Part shown: positions 46,154-55,088 of the stretch, piece by piece | Position numbering within the stretch: the stretch's first letter is position 1 | How the letters are laid out: each line of letters begins with the position of its first letter | Translations under genes and position numbers: made by a program | Notes under the pieces: model-generated | Database searches by the model: none | Seen by the model: only the letters and a program-made list of their open reading frames with translations | What the model was told of the DNA's origin: nothing | DNA from: an uncultured Pelagibacteraceae bacterium | GTDB taxonomy: Bacteria; Pseudomonadota; Alphaproteobacteria; Pelagibacterales; Pelagibacteraceae | Assembly (NCBI GenBank): GCA_902551985.1 | Contig: CACDFI010000001.1 | Span: 62,001 to 126,000 of the forward strand | Length of the DNA: 64,000 bases | Direction of reading: 5' to 3'

Positions 46154-46923
46154 TAATTATATGGAGGCCTCTTATAACCTTTAACAGATTCTGTGAAAAT
46201 TTCATAAGAGTCTTCCGTAATTCCTATTGTATGCTCAAATTGCGCAGATAAAGACTTATCCTTTGTAACTGCCGTCCATCCATCATTTAGAACTTTAACA
46301 TCTAATTTCCCAACATTTATCATAGGTTCTATTGTAAAAGTCATTCCCGGCTTTAATTCGTGACCAGTATTTTTCTTTCCATAATGAAGTATATTAGGAG
46401 GTTCATGGAAAGTATTGCTTATACCGTGTCCACAAAAATCTCTTACAACTGAAAACCCTCTTTCTTCAACAAATGATTGAATTTCATATCCAATGTCTCC
46501 TAGCTTTATACCTGGTTTTAATATTTCTATACCTTTCATCATCGATTGATATGTTGTTTCAATTAAATTTTTTGCTTTAATTGGGATATCTCCAATAGCA
46601 AACATACGACTTGTATCTCCATAATATTCATTAACTACTGCAGTCACATCAATATTCACAACATCCCCTTCAGTTAAAATTCTATCAGAGGGTATACCAT
46701 GACAAACAACATGATTTAAAGATGTACACAATGATTTTTTAAAGCCACGATAATATAATGGTGCAGAGTGACCTCCATTATCTTTTATAAATTCATAACT
46801 GAGTTGATCAATTCTATCTGTAGAAACACCCTCCTTAACTTCACTTGTTAACATGTCCAAAGTTTTAGATGCAAGTTTCCCAGCAATTCTCATTTTTTCA
46901 AATTTTTCAGAATAATTACTCAT
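46153..46923 (-). CDS. map: Methionine aminopeptidase, type I
   Basis: 256 residues. The five metal ligands can be placed: Asp in 'NIDVTAVVNEYYGDTSRMF' (two Asp), His in 'CGHGISNTFHEPPN', Glu in 'FTIEPMI' and Glu in 'AQFEHTIGI'. The substrate-side His is in 'HVVCHGIP'. It removes the initiator Met from new proteins. It overlaps sfsA by 8 bases and purB by one; map inside a purine operon is a growth-linked grouping. Confidence 0.96.
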   Translation of the reverse strand: MSNYSEKFEKMRIAGKLASKTLDMLTSEVKEGVSTDRIDQLSYEFIKDNGGHSAPLYYRGFKKSLCTSLNHVVCHGIPSDRILTEGDVVNIDVTAVVNEYYGDTSRMFAIGDIPIKAKNLIETTYQSMMKGIEILKPGIKLGDIGYEIQSFVEERGFSVVRDFCGHGISNTFHEPPNILHYGKKNTGHELKPGMTFTIEPMINVGKLDVKVLNDGWTAVTKDKSLSAQFEHTIGITEDSYEIFTESVKGYKRPPYN

Positions 46924-47602
46924 TTATAATTTTAATTTTTTTTTCAATTTTAATTTCTTTAGAATTTAAGCTGCATCTGTAAGCAAGAAAATTTACACCA
47001 GATTTTTTAGCCACTAAATATTCTTTATAATAATTAGAGTCTATATCTTTTGCTATTCTAAAATTATTTATACCCTGAATTTGAGTTAAAAATAAGACAT
47101 AAGGCTTATAGCCCTTTTTAATAGATTCCCTCAATTTTAATAAGTGTTTTGCCCCTCTGGACGTTACCGCATCTGGAAATTCTGCTATATCATCTTCTCT
47201 AATTAATGTTGTATTTTTAACCTCTAATATTTTTTTATCACATAAAAAATCAAATCTTGTATCTTCTGAATATTTAAATTCAGCTCTAATATTTTTAATT
47301 TTTGCAAATTCTTTAATTAATTTATTCTCTAAAGCATGCTCAACAATTCTATTAGCTCTATGAGTATTTACTCCAATTATCCTTTTTTTTACTTTAATCA
47401 TCTCAAGAGTAAATTTTAATTTACGCTTAGGATCATTGTGTTCGCTTATCCAAGCCTCATTTCCTTGATCTAATAAACCAGACATAGAACCTGTGTTTGG
47501 GCAGTGGGCAACAACTATTTTATTATTTACTTCTATATCTGTGAAAAATCTCTTATATCTCCGTTGTAATTTGCCTTTTAATAAAGTGTTGGTAAATTTC
47601 AT
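46916..47602 (-). CDS. sfsA: SfsA family DNA/RNA-binding protein (sugar fermentation stimulation homologue)
   Basis: 228 residues. The N-terminal OB-like part has 'LLKGKLQRRYKRFF' and 'VAHCPNTGSMSGLLDQG', the latter diagnostic of SfsA; the C-terminal domain resembles a PD-(D/E)XK nuclease fold with 'RFDFLCDKKILEVKNTTL' and 'FPDAVTSRGAKHL'. The molecular role is uncertain, possibly a nuclease or regulator. It is the first gene of the nine-gene reverse operon ending in grxD. Confidence 0.93.
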   Translation of the reverse strand: MKFTNTLLKGKLQRRYKRFFTDIEVNNKIVVAHCPNTGSMSGLLDQGNEAWISEHNDPKRKLKFTLEMIKVKKRIIGVNTHRANRIVEHALENKLIKEFAKIKNIRAEFKYSEDTRFDFLCDKKILEVKNTTLIREDDIAEFPDAVTSRGAKHLLKLRESIKKGYKPYVLFLTQIQGINNFRIAKDIDSNYYKEYLVAKKSGVNFLAYRCSLNSKEIKIEKKIKIINE

Positions 47603-47624
47603 AGAATTTTATTTATATTTAGAA

Positions 47625-48377
47625 ATGACTAATAAAAAAGAAATATCTGCAGCAATTATCATCATTGGCAATGAGGTATTGTCAGGCAGAACAAAAGATT
47701 TAAATACAAGTACATTAGCCACTTGGCTTAATTCTTTAGGTATTTCAGTTGGTGAAGTTAGAGTAATACCTGATTTAGAAAAAACCATAATAGATACAGT
47801 TCATGAATTAAGAATTAGATACAACTATGTGTTTACTACAGGTGGTATTGGCCCCACTCATGATGACATTACCGCTGAATCAATCTCAAAAGCATTTGGT
47901 ATTGAGTATGGATTTCACAAAGAAGCTTTTGCGATTTTAGAAAAATATTATGAACCTGGAAATTTTAATGATGGAAGACAGAAAATGGCAAAAATGCCGG
48001 TTTCTGCAAATTTGATTTTAAACCCAACCAGTGGGGCGCCAGGATTTTATGTCGAAAATGTATTTTCTCTGCCAGGTGTTCCGTCAATTTTAAAAGCAAT
48101 GATTGGCGGACTAAGCAATATCCTTGTAGGAGGAGATCCAATTTTGAGCAAAACTATAAATTTAAGAACTTATGAGAGTGAAATTGCAGCCTCATTAACA
48201 AATGTTCAAGATAACAACAAAGATGTTGAAATTGGAAGTTATCCTTTCTTCAGACAAGGTAAATTAGGCGTTTCAATTGTTTTAAGATCCAAACATCAAG
48301 ATAAAATTGATTTGTGCAATTCATTAATACTTGAATTTGTAAAAGAAAAAAATATTGAAGTGGTTGATCTAGATTAA
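47625..48377 (+). CDS. Molybdopterin-binding / CinA N-terminal domain protein
   Basis: 250 residues from ATG at 47625 ('MTNKKEIS'); the frame extends back to 47493 but only by reading into sfsA. The MoaB/MogA-like domain is clear: 'AIIIIGNEVLSGRTKDLN' and 'FTTGGIGPTHDDIT'. The C-terminal CinA deamidase domain is missing, so this is the stand-alone N-terminal type found in alphaproteobacteria. The ligand and reaction are not known; nucleotide pyrophosphatase activity is known for full CinA. One-base overlap with the next gene. Confidence 0.88.
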   Translation: MTNKKEISAAIIIIGNEVLSGRTKDLNTSTLATWLNSLGISVGEVRVIPDLEKTIIDTVHELRIRYNYVFTTGGIGPTHDDITAESISKAFGIEYGFHKEAFAILEKYYEPGNFNDGRQKMAKMPVSANLILNPTSGAPGFYVENVFSLPGVPSILKAMIGGLSNILVGGDPILSKTINLRTYESEIAASLTNVQDNNKDVEIGSYPFFRQGKLGVSIVLRSKHQDKIDLCNSLILEFVKEKNIEVVDLD

Positions 48378-48781
48378 TGTTGTATTTTGCATATGGAAGT
48401 AATCTTAATCTTTTTCAAATGAAACGGAGATGTAAAGACTCTGTTTTCTTAAAAAAATATGAACTTAAAGGTTACAAATTAAATTTTAGAAGCAAATATA
48501 GAGCAGCGGACATTGAAAAGAGTAAAAATTCTATAGTTCCTGGTGCATTATATGAAATATCAAAAAGTGATGAAAAAAAATTAGATGTCTATGAAGATTT
48601 TCCAATTCTTTATAAGAAATTATATTTTACTTATTATAATAAAACAGTAATGACTTATATAATGGTGAATAAAACAGAGTTTAGATATCCAACAGAAAGA
48701 TATCTAAATGTGGTTAAACAGGGCTATAAAGATTGTAAATTAAATACTGATTATTTATTTAAAGCACTAAATAAATTTTAA
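48377..48781 (+). CDS. Gamma-glutamylcyclotransferase-like family protein
   Basis: 134 residues starting 'MLYFAYGSNLNLFQMKRRC', the YGSNL substrate-binding loop of the GGCT fold. The catalytic acid is likely the Glu in 'DVYEDFP'. Members release 5-oxoproline from gamma-glutamyl peptides or amines. Translation is coupled to the CinA-like gene by a TAATG overlap. Its 3' end overlaps by 15 bases with the convergent glycosyltransferase gene. Confidence 0.85.
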   Translation: MLYFAYGSNLNLFQMKRRCKDSVFLKKYELKGYKLNFRSKYRAADIEKSKNSIVPGALYEISKSDEKKLDVYEDFPILYKKLYFTYYNKTVMTYIMVNKTEFRYPTERYLNVVKQGYKDCKLNTDYLFKALNKF

Positions 48782-49735
48782 CACATCCTCTTCCTTTATT
48801 GTTTCAATATCTTCTGAATTATTAAGAATTTTTGAATCAAGAATTTGAATATTATTTATTTTAGGGGCAAATTTTTTTGAATTTGTAGGACCAAATAATA
48901 CAATCATAGGAATATTTGCAAGACCAATCATATGCATTATTCCATTATCTATAGAGATAGCTTTTTCTAGCCTTGTTGCCATTGCAGTTATTAAAGCTGG
49001 ACATGATAAATTAGTTTCTAGCTCAGGGAATAAGGCTGAATTAGTCTCCAACTTTATATTATCTATTAAATCTTTATCATTATTATTTAGAAAGAATACT
49101 GGTTTATAACCTTTTTTAGTTAATGATTTTGATAAATTAATAAATTTTTTTAAAGACCAAGATTTTTTTCTGTAAGCATTTCCTTGAGTAAGAGATATTC
49201 CTATATACTTATCTTCTGGCAACAATCTTCTGGCTTCATCAAAATATTTTGCATTAATTTTTTTTATATCGTATTTATGAGGAGTTATTTCTTTATCAAT
49301 TAATTTTCCAACATTGTCTAAAATCAAATTCAAATTATCTTTTGTATTTACGTAATCATTTTTTTTTGTAGTTAAATAATGATTAAGAGTGGATGAGTAA
49401 AAGTACTGGCTAGGAATTCTTTTTAATATTAATGTATTTCTAATTTTTGATTGAAGGTCTATTATTAAATCAAATTTATTTATAGGATTATTTTTTAATA
49501 ATTTTTTAACTAAAAATAAATGTTTCCATCTGAAACCAAAATATTTAACATCTAAATTCAAAGTTGGTATATCTATTCCATATTCCTTTAATTTTTCCTG
49601 GAAGTGGTTCTCATGCGCGCCTAAATAAAATACGGTAGAATTTTTAAAATTTATTTTTAAACTTGTAGCTAAATCAAATAATTGGATACTATCCCCAAGT
49701 CCACCACCTGAATTATATATGAGAATATTTTTCAT
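48767..49735 (-). CDS. Glycosyltransferase family 9 protein
   Basis: 322 residues. N-terminus 'ILIYNSGGGLGDSIQLFDLA' and C-terminal 'SIDNGIMHMIGLANIPMIVLFGPTN' are the two GT9 hallmarks. It is distinct in sequence from the GT9 at 2524. It probably adds a heptose or other sugar to a surface lipid core; acceptor unknown. Its coding end overlaps the GGCT-like gene, so the transcripts are antisense to each other over 15 bases. Confidence 0.85.
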   Translation of the reverse strand: MKNILIYNSGGGLGDSIQLFDLATSLKINFKNSTVFYLGAHENHFQEKLKEYGIDIPTLNLDVKYFGFRWKHLFLVKKLLKNNPINKFDLIIDLQSKIRNTLILKRIPSQYFYSSTLNHYLTTKKNDYVNTKDNLNLILDNVGKLIDKEITPHKYDIKKINAKYFDEARRLLPEDKYIGISLTQGNAYRKKSWSLKKFINLSKSLTKKGYKPVFFLNNNDKDLIDNIKLETNSALFPELETNLSCPALITAMATRLEKAISIDNGIMHMIGLANIPMIVLFGPTNSKKFAPKINNIQILDSKILNNSEDIETIKEEDVLKFI

Positions 49736-49794
49736 TTTATTGATATTTAAAGATATAATTTAAAAAAAAAATAATATAATTTCCGCTATCAAAA

Positions 49795-50481
49795 ATGCTT
49801 ACAAAAAAACAACTATTTTCAAAAGGTTTTTTATCGGTGGCACCACATATGCTGTCTGTTATTCCATTTGGGATTATTTGTGGGGCTATAGGCATAGAAC
49901 TGGGTTTTGATCCTATTCTGGTTTATGCATTGTCTATAATTATTTTTGGTGGTGCATCTCAAATAGTTTTTCTCCAATTATTGTCCGGTGGAGCTTCAGC
50001 TTTAATTGCAGTTACATCTGTTGGTGTAATAAATTCTAGGCATCTGCTGTATGGTGCAGTCTTATCTGAATATCTAGAAAAGTTGTCATTTATAAAAAAA
50101 TTATTAATTTCATACATTGTCGTTGACCAAGGTTTCGCTGAAAGTAATAAATTTTTCATTAAGAATAAAACTGAGCCACATTTACACTATCATCTAATTG
50201 GAAGTGGGGTCACACTTTGGATCTTTTGGCAATTATCAACTTTAGCAGGTATAGTTTTAGGGTCTTTTGTTCCAGAAGAGTTAGGTTTAAAATTTGCAAT
50301 ACCTCTAACCTTTATAGCAATCGTTGTTCAAGATTTAAAAAAATTAGATCATGTAATAGTAATGATTACATGTGGTTTAAGTTCTTTATTATTTTTTAAT
50401 GCTCCATTTAAATCTTACATAATAATTTCACCTATAATTGCTTTATTTGTCGCTGCGTTGGTTTTGAGATTAAAAAAATGA
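49795..50481 (+). CDS. azlC: AzlC family branched-chain amino acid exporter, large subunit
   Basis: 228 residues with about six helices. The family start 'SVAPHMLSVIPFGIICGAIG' and 'ASQIVFLQLLSGGAS' followed by 'NSRHLLYGA' are typical of AzlC/YgaZ. With AzlD it exports branched-chain amino acids or related compounds. It overlaps azlD by four bases (ATGA), and the order azlC-azlD is conserved across bacteria. Confidence 0.92.
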   Translation: MLTKKQLFSKGFLSVAPHMLSVIPFGIICGAIGIELGFDPILVYALSIIIFGGASQIVFLQLLSGGASALIAVTSVGVINSRHLLYGAVLSEYLEKLSFIKKLLISYIVVDQGFAESNKFFIKNKTEPHLHYHLIGSGVTLWIFWQLSTLAGIVLGSFVPEELGLKFAIPLTFIAIVVQDLKKLDHVIVMITCGLSSLLFFNAPFKSYIIISPIIALFVAALVLRLKK

Positions 50482-50789
50482 CCTGGTTATCAATTACTAT
50501 TGCTGGAATAATTACTTACTTTACGAGGATGACTATGATTGCTCTAGTGGATAGAGATTTGCTTGGGGAAAAAGTTAAAGCGGTTTTAGCCTTTGTACCT
50601 TCAGCAGTATTTCCAGCAATCATTTTTCCTGGAATATTTATTAATGATTATGGAACATTTATAGAAATGAATGATCCTAAAATTTTTGGAGCGATTGTTG
50701 CAATATTAGTTGGTTATTTTTCAAGAAGCGTAATAGCGACAATATTATCTGGATTAACTTCATACTGGGTCATTATTTTTCTATTGTAA
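50478..50789 (+). CDS. azlD: AzlD family branched-chain amino acid exporter, small subunit
   Basis: 103 residues with four helices, the AzlD/YgaH form. 'GIITYFTRMTMIAL' near the N-terminus matches the family's conserved T-x-x-x-R motif and 'FVPSAVFPAIIFPGIF' the proline-rich second helix. It is the partner of AzlC in an amino acid efflux pair and is translationally coupled to it. Confidence 0.9.
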   Translation: MTWLSITIAGIITYFTRMTMIALVDRDLLGEKVKAVLAFVPSAVFPAIIFPGIFINDYGTFIEMNDPKIFGAIVAILVGYFSRSVIATILSGLTSYWVIIFLL

Positions 50790-50817
50790 AATCAACCAAT
50801 TAATTAATACTAAATAA

Positions 50818-51060
50818 ATGAAATTTGTAACTTTTATTATGTTTTTTGTAATTATTTTTGGGTGCACTCCAAAAGAAGTAAATACAATCAAATTCAAATT
50901 TAGAACTGAAGAGGTTGTAAATAAAGATTGCAAAATAGCAAAAGAGCAAAAAAAATTAAGTAGAAGAAATGATGTAACCTCAAAAAATTTTATTACTCAT
51001 TATACCAAAGCTTTTAATGCAAATCGTAAGGTTAAAAGAGCTTGTGATCCTTATAGATAA
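50818..51060 (+). CDS. Small predicted lipoprotein
   Basis: 80 residues. A hydrophobic leader ends in 'IIFGC' with Cys16, an acceptable lipobox, and the mature part is Lys/Arg-rich with two further cysteines ('KDCK', 'RACDPYR'). No family recognised. It would be anchored in a membrane facing the periplasm. It lies 29 bases after azlD in the same direction but its context gives no function. Confidence 0.6.
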   Translation: MKFVTFIMFFVIIFGCTPKEVNTIKFKFRTEEVVNKDCKIAKEQKKLSRRNDVTSKNFITHYTKAFNANRKVKRACDPYR

Positions 51061-51101
51061 TTAATCTATTAAAAATAATAATTTTATTATAAAATTTATA
51101 C

Positions 51102-52001
51102 ATGAGTATCACTAGATCAGAAACAAGCTTTTATAAAAAGAATGGCTATTTAGTTAAAGATGAGCTTATTTCAAAAAAAGACATTAATAAATTAAATATT
51201 CTTATTAATAAGATTGTAAATAAAGAAAAGAACAGCAGAAGAAAAGTTAGAGACCAAGGTGGAACTCAAAGTTACAATAATTACCATTTTGTATTCACTA
51301 GCAACTCTTCTAAGAACAAAGAAATATTAAGATTAAATAACCCTCAAAATAATAATAAGTTATTTTATAATTTATCAAGAAATAAAAAGATTATTGATAT
51401 TGTTAAAAAATTAATTGGAGGAACAGTAAGATTTCATCTTGGAAAGTTAAACTTTAAATTACCAAACAAGAAAAAGGGGAGTTTAGTAGAGTGGCACCAG
51501 GATTTTGCTTTTTATCCACACACAAATGACGATTTGATTACTGTAGGAATTTATCTTGAAGATTGTTCTGAAAAAAATGGTTCTTTAAAAATTATTAAAG
51601 GATCTCATAAAAAAGAACTATTTAGTCATCATAGTAATAATAATTACTTTATAGGTAAAATTAATACTAAAAAAAACAAAATTAATTTAAATAAGTCAGT
51701 TTCATTAACTGGAAAAGCAGGCACTGTTGTTTTTTTCCATTGTAGATCAATACATGGATCAGGATTAAATTATACTAATGGATCAAGACCTTTAATATTA
51801 TTTGGTTATAGAGCTACTGATGCGTGGCCATTAATAAATGATGGAAATCCACACCCAGAAACAAACTTTGACAATTATGATAAAAATATTATCTCTGGAA
51901 AAAAATCATTAGTCCCCAGATGTACTGATGTTCCTGTAATCATTCCTTTACCTAAAAAAAAACATTATGTTTCGATATATCAATTACAAAAAAGCAAGTA
52001 A
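51102..52001 (+). CDS. Phytanoyl-CoA dioxygenase (PhyH) family protein
   Basis: 299 residues. The Fe(II) facial triad can be placed as His and Asp in 'VEWHQDFAFYP' and the distal His in 'CRSIHGSGLN'; the 2-oxoglutarate-binding Arg is probably in 'GSRPLILFGYRATDAWP'. Non-heme 2-oxoglutarate dioxygenases of this group hydroxylate many small molecules, so the substrate is open. The next gene starts inside its last 35 bases. Confidence 0.85.
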   Translation: MSITRSETSFYKKNGYLVKDELISKKDINKLNILINKIVNKEKNSRRKVRDQGGTQSYNNYHFVFTSNSSKNKEILRLNNPQNNNKLFYNLSRNKKIIDIVKKLIGGTVRFHLGKLNFKLPNKKKGSLVEWHQDFAFYPHTNDDLITVGIYLEDCSEKNGSLKIIKGSHKKELFSHHSNNNYFIGKINTKKNKINLNKSVSLTGKAGTVVFFHCRSIHGSGLNYTNGSRPLILFGYRATDAWPLINDGNPHPETNFDNYDKNIISGKKSLVPRCTDVPVIIPLPKKKHYVSIYQLQKSK

Positions 52002-53739
52002 GCTTTTCCTTTTATTTTCATTTTTTATTATTTCGTTTGAAGCATTCGGCATCGAAAGATCAAAAAATGAAATAAAAATTGGTGTCTTTATGGAGGATTT
52101 GGAACAATTTGGAGAATTTAAAAAGATCAATAATTCTCCGTTAGGCATGTTTCCTGAAAATGCTAAATCATTCTATGATAAAAAAGAAATTTCACAGAAA
52201 GAGTTTATAAGAATTTTTATTACTCAAAAGGGTCTAATGGAAAAAAATACTCATAACGTTATTTTAGGTATGGGATATTTTGAATTTTTTTATATGCAAC
52301 AATTAAAAGAATATAAAAGATCTTTAGAAACATTTATAAAAAAATATCCTAAAATTAATGCAGCTACTAAAAAAAATGTTCATAAAATTTATAGCTTAAA
52401 TAAAGCAAGAAAATCTATGAGAGAAGCTCTGGGTTTATCTTTAGAAAATACACCTGAAGAAGCTATTGAGAGATATTATGTTTTATATAAGTTATTAAAT
52501 CAGGCAGTTATTAAGGAGACAAAGTTATCTATAGAAGATAAAAACAAAACGAAATTGCACAACAAAATCTCAAAAAATATATCTCAATTAAAAAATATTA
52601 CTGATGATAGAATAAGTTATAGATTAACTGAAAAGAAATTTAATAAAGAGTACTTAAAAAATTTTAAAAAATTATCTAAAAATTTAAAACAGGCAATTTT
52701 AATTAAAGATTATGAGTTGTTAACTTCTTTTATTATTGAGATTGATAAATATAAAAATATCAATAATTCAAGTTTATTGAGTGGGTATAAAATTGCAGAA
52801 TATATTCTGCAAAAAATTAAAAATGATAAAATAATAAAAAAATATGAGCAAGATCTTTCAAATGCCAAATTCGATGTCTTTACCCAAAAAGAATTATCTA
52901 TTTTAGGAGATATTACGAAATCAATGAAAGTTAACAAAAATGAGAAATCAAATGAAATTCAATTACAAATTATGAATTTAGAGAATAGCGGAATACCAGT
53001 TAATAGGTTTTTAGAAGTTTATAGAGACGAGTTAAATGTGAAACTAGATGATATTAATCTTCAAGTTGCATCAGCATCTAAAATGATGGATTGGACAATA
53101 AGTGATTGGGCTAATGCATGGAAGAGTCCAATTCCTAAAACTATTATTGATGAAGCAGGAATTGAAGTTTCACTATCTCCTGATGAAATTGAGTCTATCA
53201 AAGCCCAATTAGCAATGAAAAATTTTAAGGAATTATTAGATTTAGATTCATTCAGTAACTTAATACAAAATGAAACAAAAAATTTTGATAATATTGCTGA
53301 GAATTTAGATATCAATTCTGATACTTTTGGATTTTCATTTACTCTCGATGACTTTGCAAGATCATTTGGTGATACGTACGGTATTGATATAAATAATTAC
53401 TCTGATCTTACTGATTTGGCAAATGCTCAACATAACGCAAATTGGTCTGTCGAGGAATATGCGGCAGCCTATCAGGAAAATGTAGATATTATAAACGCAC
53501 TTCAATCAGGATCTTTAAGCTCATTTGATGCTGGCAAAATTGCTGCAGCCTCAAATACAAGTTTGCAGGAAGTTGCCGATACTATTATTGCGGCATCATC
53601 AGCTGGAGTTTCGGTTGATCTAGATTCAACATTTCAAGGTATGGGATATGATAGTTTTGCAGATGCTGTAGCTGCTTATAATGCAGAGCATGGAACTAAT
53701 TATACAACAGAGACTGCTAGGGAAGCATTAGGACAATAA
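51967..53739 (+). CDS. Secreted protein of unknown function with C-terminal helical repeats
   Basis: 590 residues, no recognised family. A signal peptide (about residues 12-28, 'LFLLFSFFIISFEAFG') follows a start at 51967 that overlaps the PhyH gene; no other in-frame start would keep it. Residues 30-370 are Lys-rich and helical. From about 375 the composition changes to Asp/Ala/Ser-rich with a recurring short pattern (S/T)-hydrophobic-x-(D/E)-aromatic-A: 'TISDWANAW', 'TLDDFARSF', 'SVEEYAAAY', 'SFADAVAAY'. It is probably periplasmic or exported. What it binds is unknown. Confidence 0.75.
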   Translation: MFRYINYKKASKLFLLFSFFIISFEAFGIERSKNEIKIGVFMEDLEQFGEFKKINNSPLGMFPENAKSFYDKKEISQKEFIRIFITQKGLMEKNTHNVILGMGYFEFFYMQQLKEYKRSLETFIKKYPKINAATKKNVHKIYSLNKARKSMREALGLSLENTPEEAIERYYVLYKLLNQAVIKETKLSIEDKNKTKLHNKISKNISQLKNITDDRISYRLTEKKFNKEYLKNFKKLSKNLKQAILIKDYELLTSFIIEIDKYKNINNSSLLSGYKIAEYILQKIKNDKIIKKYEQDLSNAKFDVFTQKELSILGDITKSMKVNKNEKSNEIQLQIMNLENSGIPVNRFLEVYRDELNVKLDDINLQVASASKMMDWTISDWANAWKSPIPKTIIDEAGIEVSLSPDEIESIKAQLAMKNFKELLDLDSFSNLIQNETKNFDNIAENLDINSDTFGFSFTLDDFARSFGDTYGIDINNYSDLTDLANAQHNANWSVEEYAAAYQENVDIINALQSGSLSSFDAGKIAAASNTSLQEVADTIIAASSAGVSVDLDSTFQGMGYDSFADAVAAYNAEHGTNYTTETAREALGQ

Positions 53740-53829
53740 TTAGTGGTTAATTAAAAAATTAAGCCAAAAAGACTAAGTATTAATAAGGCTTCCATTCCAA
53801 CAAACATAATTACTTCTTATGAATTAAAA

Positions 53830-53907
53830 ATGTTAGACTTTTATTACATTCATCAATTACCCATCCATCATGTGCACGTGCATGTGGATGGACAATTAAT
53901 AAAATAA
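53830..53907 (+). CDS. Putative 25-residue His-rich micro-ORF
   Basis: ATG at 53830 opens 25 codons encoding a peptide with six His in a 13-residue run ('HQLPIHHVHVHVD'), like a metal-binding motif. No good ribosome site precedes it. The unusual residues coincide with the only GC-rich palindrome in the gap, so the His codons (CAT/CAC) may be a by-product of the DNA structure. The frame stays open upstream to 53755 but without a start codon. Reality is uncertain. Confidence 0.2.
   Translation: MLDFYYIHQLPIHHVHVHVDGQLIK
53861..53891 (+). other. GC-rich hairpin with palindromic core
   Basis: CCATCC at 53861-53866 pairs with GGATGG at 53886-53891, and between them lies the perfect palindrome TGCACGTGCA (53873-53882) with a 3-base bulge on the left. 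It stands out in very AT-rich surroundings. There is no T-run after it on either strand, so it is not a standard terminator. It could be a protein-binding site, an RNA stability element or a small RNA stem. Confidence 0.5.
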
Positions 53908-54057
53908 TCAAAACAACTAAATGGAGAAAAAAGAATAATGATAATCTCATTATTCTATTTATAGAATATTGATTTGTTAAAATTAGGTTCTAATTTAGTT
54001 ATGAATATGAATAATAATCACATTTTAAACACAGATCATTTGTTATAGTTTAATTAT

Positions 54058-54126
54058 ATGAAATATATTTTATTAGGTGCTGCTTTAGCTTTTGCAATGT
54101 ATTTAGGTGATAAATACATACTTTAA
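54058..54126 (+). CDS. Putative 22-residue single-helix membrane micro-ORF
   Basis: ATG at 54058 opens 22 codons of a nearly pure hydrophobic peptide with a basic residue at each end ('MKYILLGAALAFAMYLGD'), the shape of a small inner-membrane protein. GGTGCTGC codon choices resemble real genes nearby. No strong ribosome site is visible. It ends 16 bases before the end of the convergent FkbM gene. Confidence 0.3.
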   Translation: MKYILLGAALAFAMYLGDKYIL

Positions 54127-54141
54127 ATCTTTATTAAGAAT

Positions 54142-55053
54142 TTAAAACTTTAAATTTTTTATTAAGTTTTCTTTAGCTATTATAAAGTTTCCACAAACTT
54201 GGTGATTTCCCTTAAGATTATCTAACATTGAATGAATGTTATCTAAAGTAAGTCTTTTTCCAGATATATCAAAAATACAAAGATCATTTTCCTTTAAAAA
54301 TGTATTAAAACCATTTCTTGAATATATTTCACTCGCAACTGACATTTTAGAAAATTCGACCAATAATACTGTATGGTAACTATTAATTATATCTTTAGAT
54401 CCATAGATACCATTTATGTCATAACCCTCTAAATCGATTTTAATAAATAGCCTTTTATCAAGAGAAATATCTTTTTTACGATCATTTACAAATTTATCTA
54501 ACGTTGTAACTTCAATTACTTTAATCCCATCTGTTTTATTTTCATCCTCAACTATTAATCCTCCTTTAGTTGAGTTTTTCTCTAAATTATCATTTTTAAA
54601 TTTGAAAGTGCCTTCTTTATCTCCAATCCCTAAAAAAGAGGTTTCAACATTTTTTAAATTATTTAATGAAATGTTTTGATTTAAATAATCCATTTCTTGA
54701 ATTGAAGGCTCGAAAGCAATTATTTTACAATTTTTATTCGATGCTGCTACAGGTATAGTGTAAAAACCCTGATTAGCTCCGCAATCAAAAAATATTGATT
54801 TATCATCAATATTTTTTATAAAAAAATTAATTTCCCTTTCATCATGTAATTCCACTTTTTTTAATAAGGATCTGCTGTAGTTTTTTCTTTGAGGATATGC
54901 ATAAAAGAAAAAGTTTTTAAAATTAAGTTTAATTGGACCTTTTATAAATGGTTTTAATAAAGAAAAAAAAATATAAAAAATTTTTTTTTTAAACTTAGTA
55001 TTAATTTTGTAATGAGGAAAAAGATTACAAAAAGTCTGAAATATTTTATCCAT
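54142..55053 (-). CDS. FkbM family SAM-dependent methyltransferase
   Basis: 303 residues. The SAM-binding motif is 'SIFFDCGANQGFYTIPVA' (about residues 96-112), followed by 'IIAFEPS' (acidic residue after strand 2) and 'LFIKIDLEGYDINGI', the FkbM-specific motif 4. These enzymes O-methylate sugars or polyketides; here a surface glycan is a likely acceptor. The N-terminal ~80 residues are basic and not typical of the domain. Confidence 0.85.
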   Translation of the reverse strand: MDKIFQTFCNLFPHYKINTKFKKKIFYIFFSLLKPFIKGPIKLNFKNFFFYAYPQRKNYSRSLLKKVELHDEREINFFIKNIDDKSIFFDCGANQGFYTIPVAASNKNCKIIAFEPSIQEMDYLNQNISLNNLKNVETSFLGIGDKEGTFKFKNDNLEKNSTKGGLIVEDENKTDGIKVIEVTTLDKFVNDRKKDISLDKRLFIKIDLEGYDINGIYGSKDIINSYHTVLLVEFSKMSVASEIYSRNGFNTFLKENDLCIFDISGKRLTLDNIHSMLDNLKGNHQVCGNFIIAKENLIKNLKF

Positions 55054-55088
55054 AAAAATTTTTTAATTACTATAGGTATGTCAATTAT

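Larger units (their letters stand above)
53740..54141 (+). other. 402-base gap with a strong hairpin and two micro reading frames
   Basis: No normal-size gene is present between the 590-residue protein and the FkbM gene. The stretch holds a GC-rich hairpin (53861-53891), a 25-codon His-rich frame over it (53830-53907) and a 22-codon hydrophobic frame (54058-54126). I see no tRNA, known riboswitch or clear terminator in it. Confidence 0.7.

Noticed and set aside
47493..47624. Longer N-terminus for the molybdopterin-binding protein
   Set aside because: The extension lies antisense within sfsA and has no family similarity.
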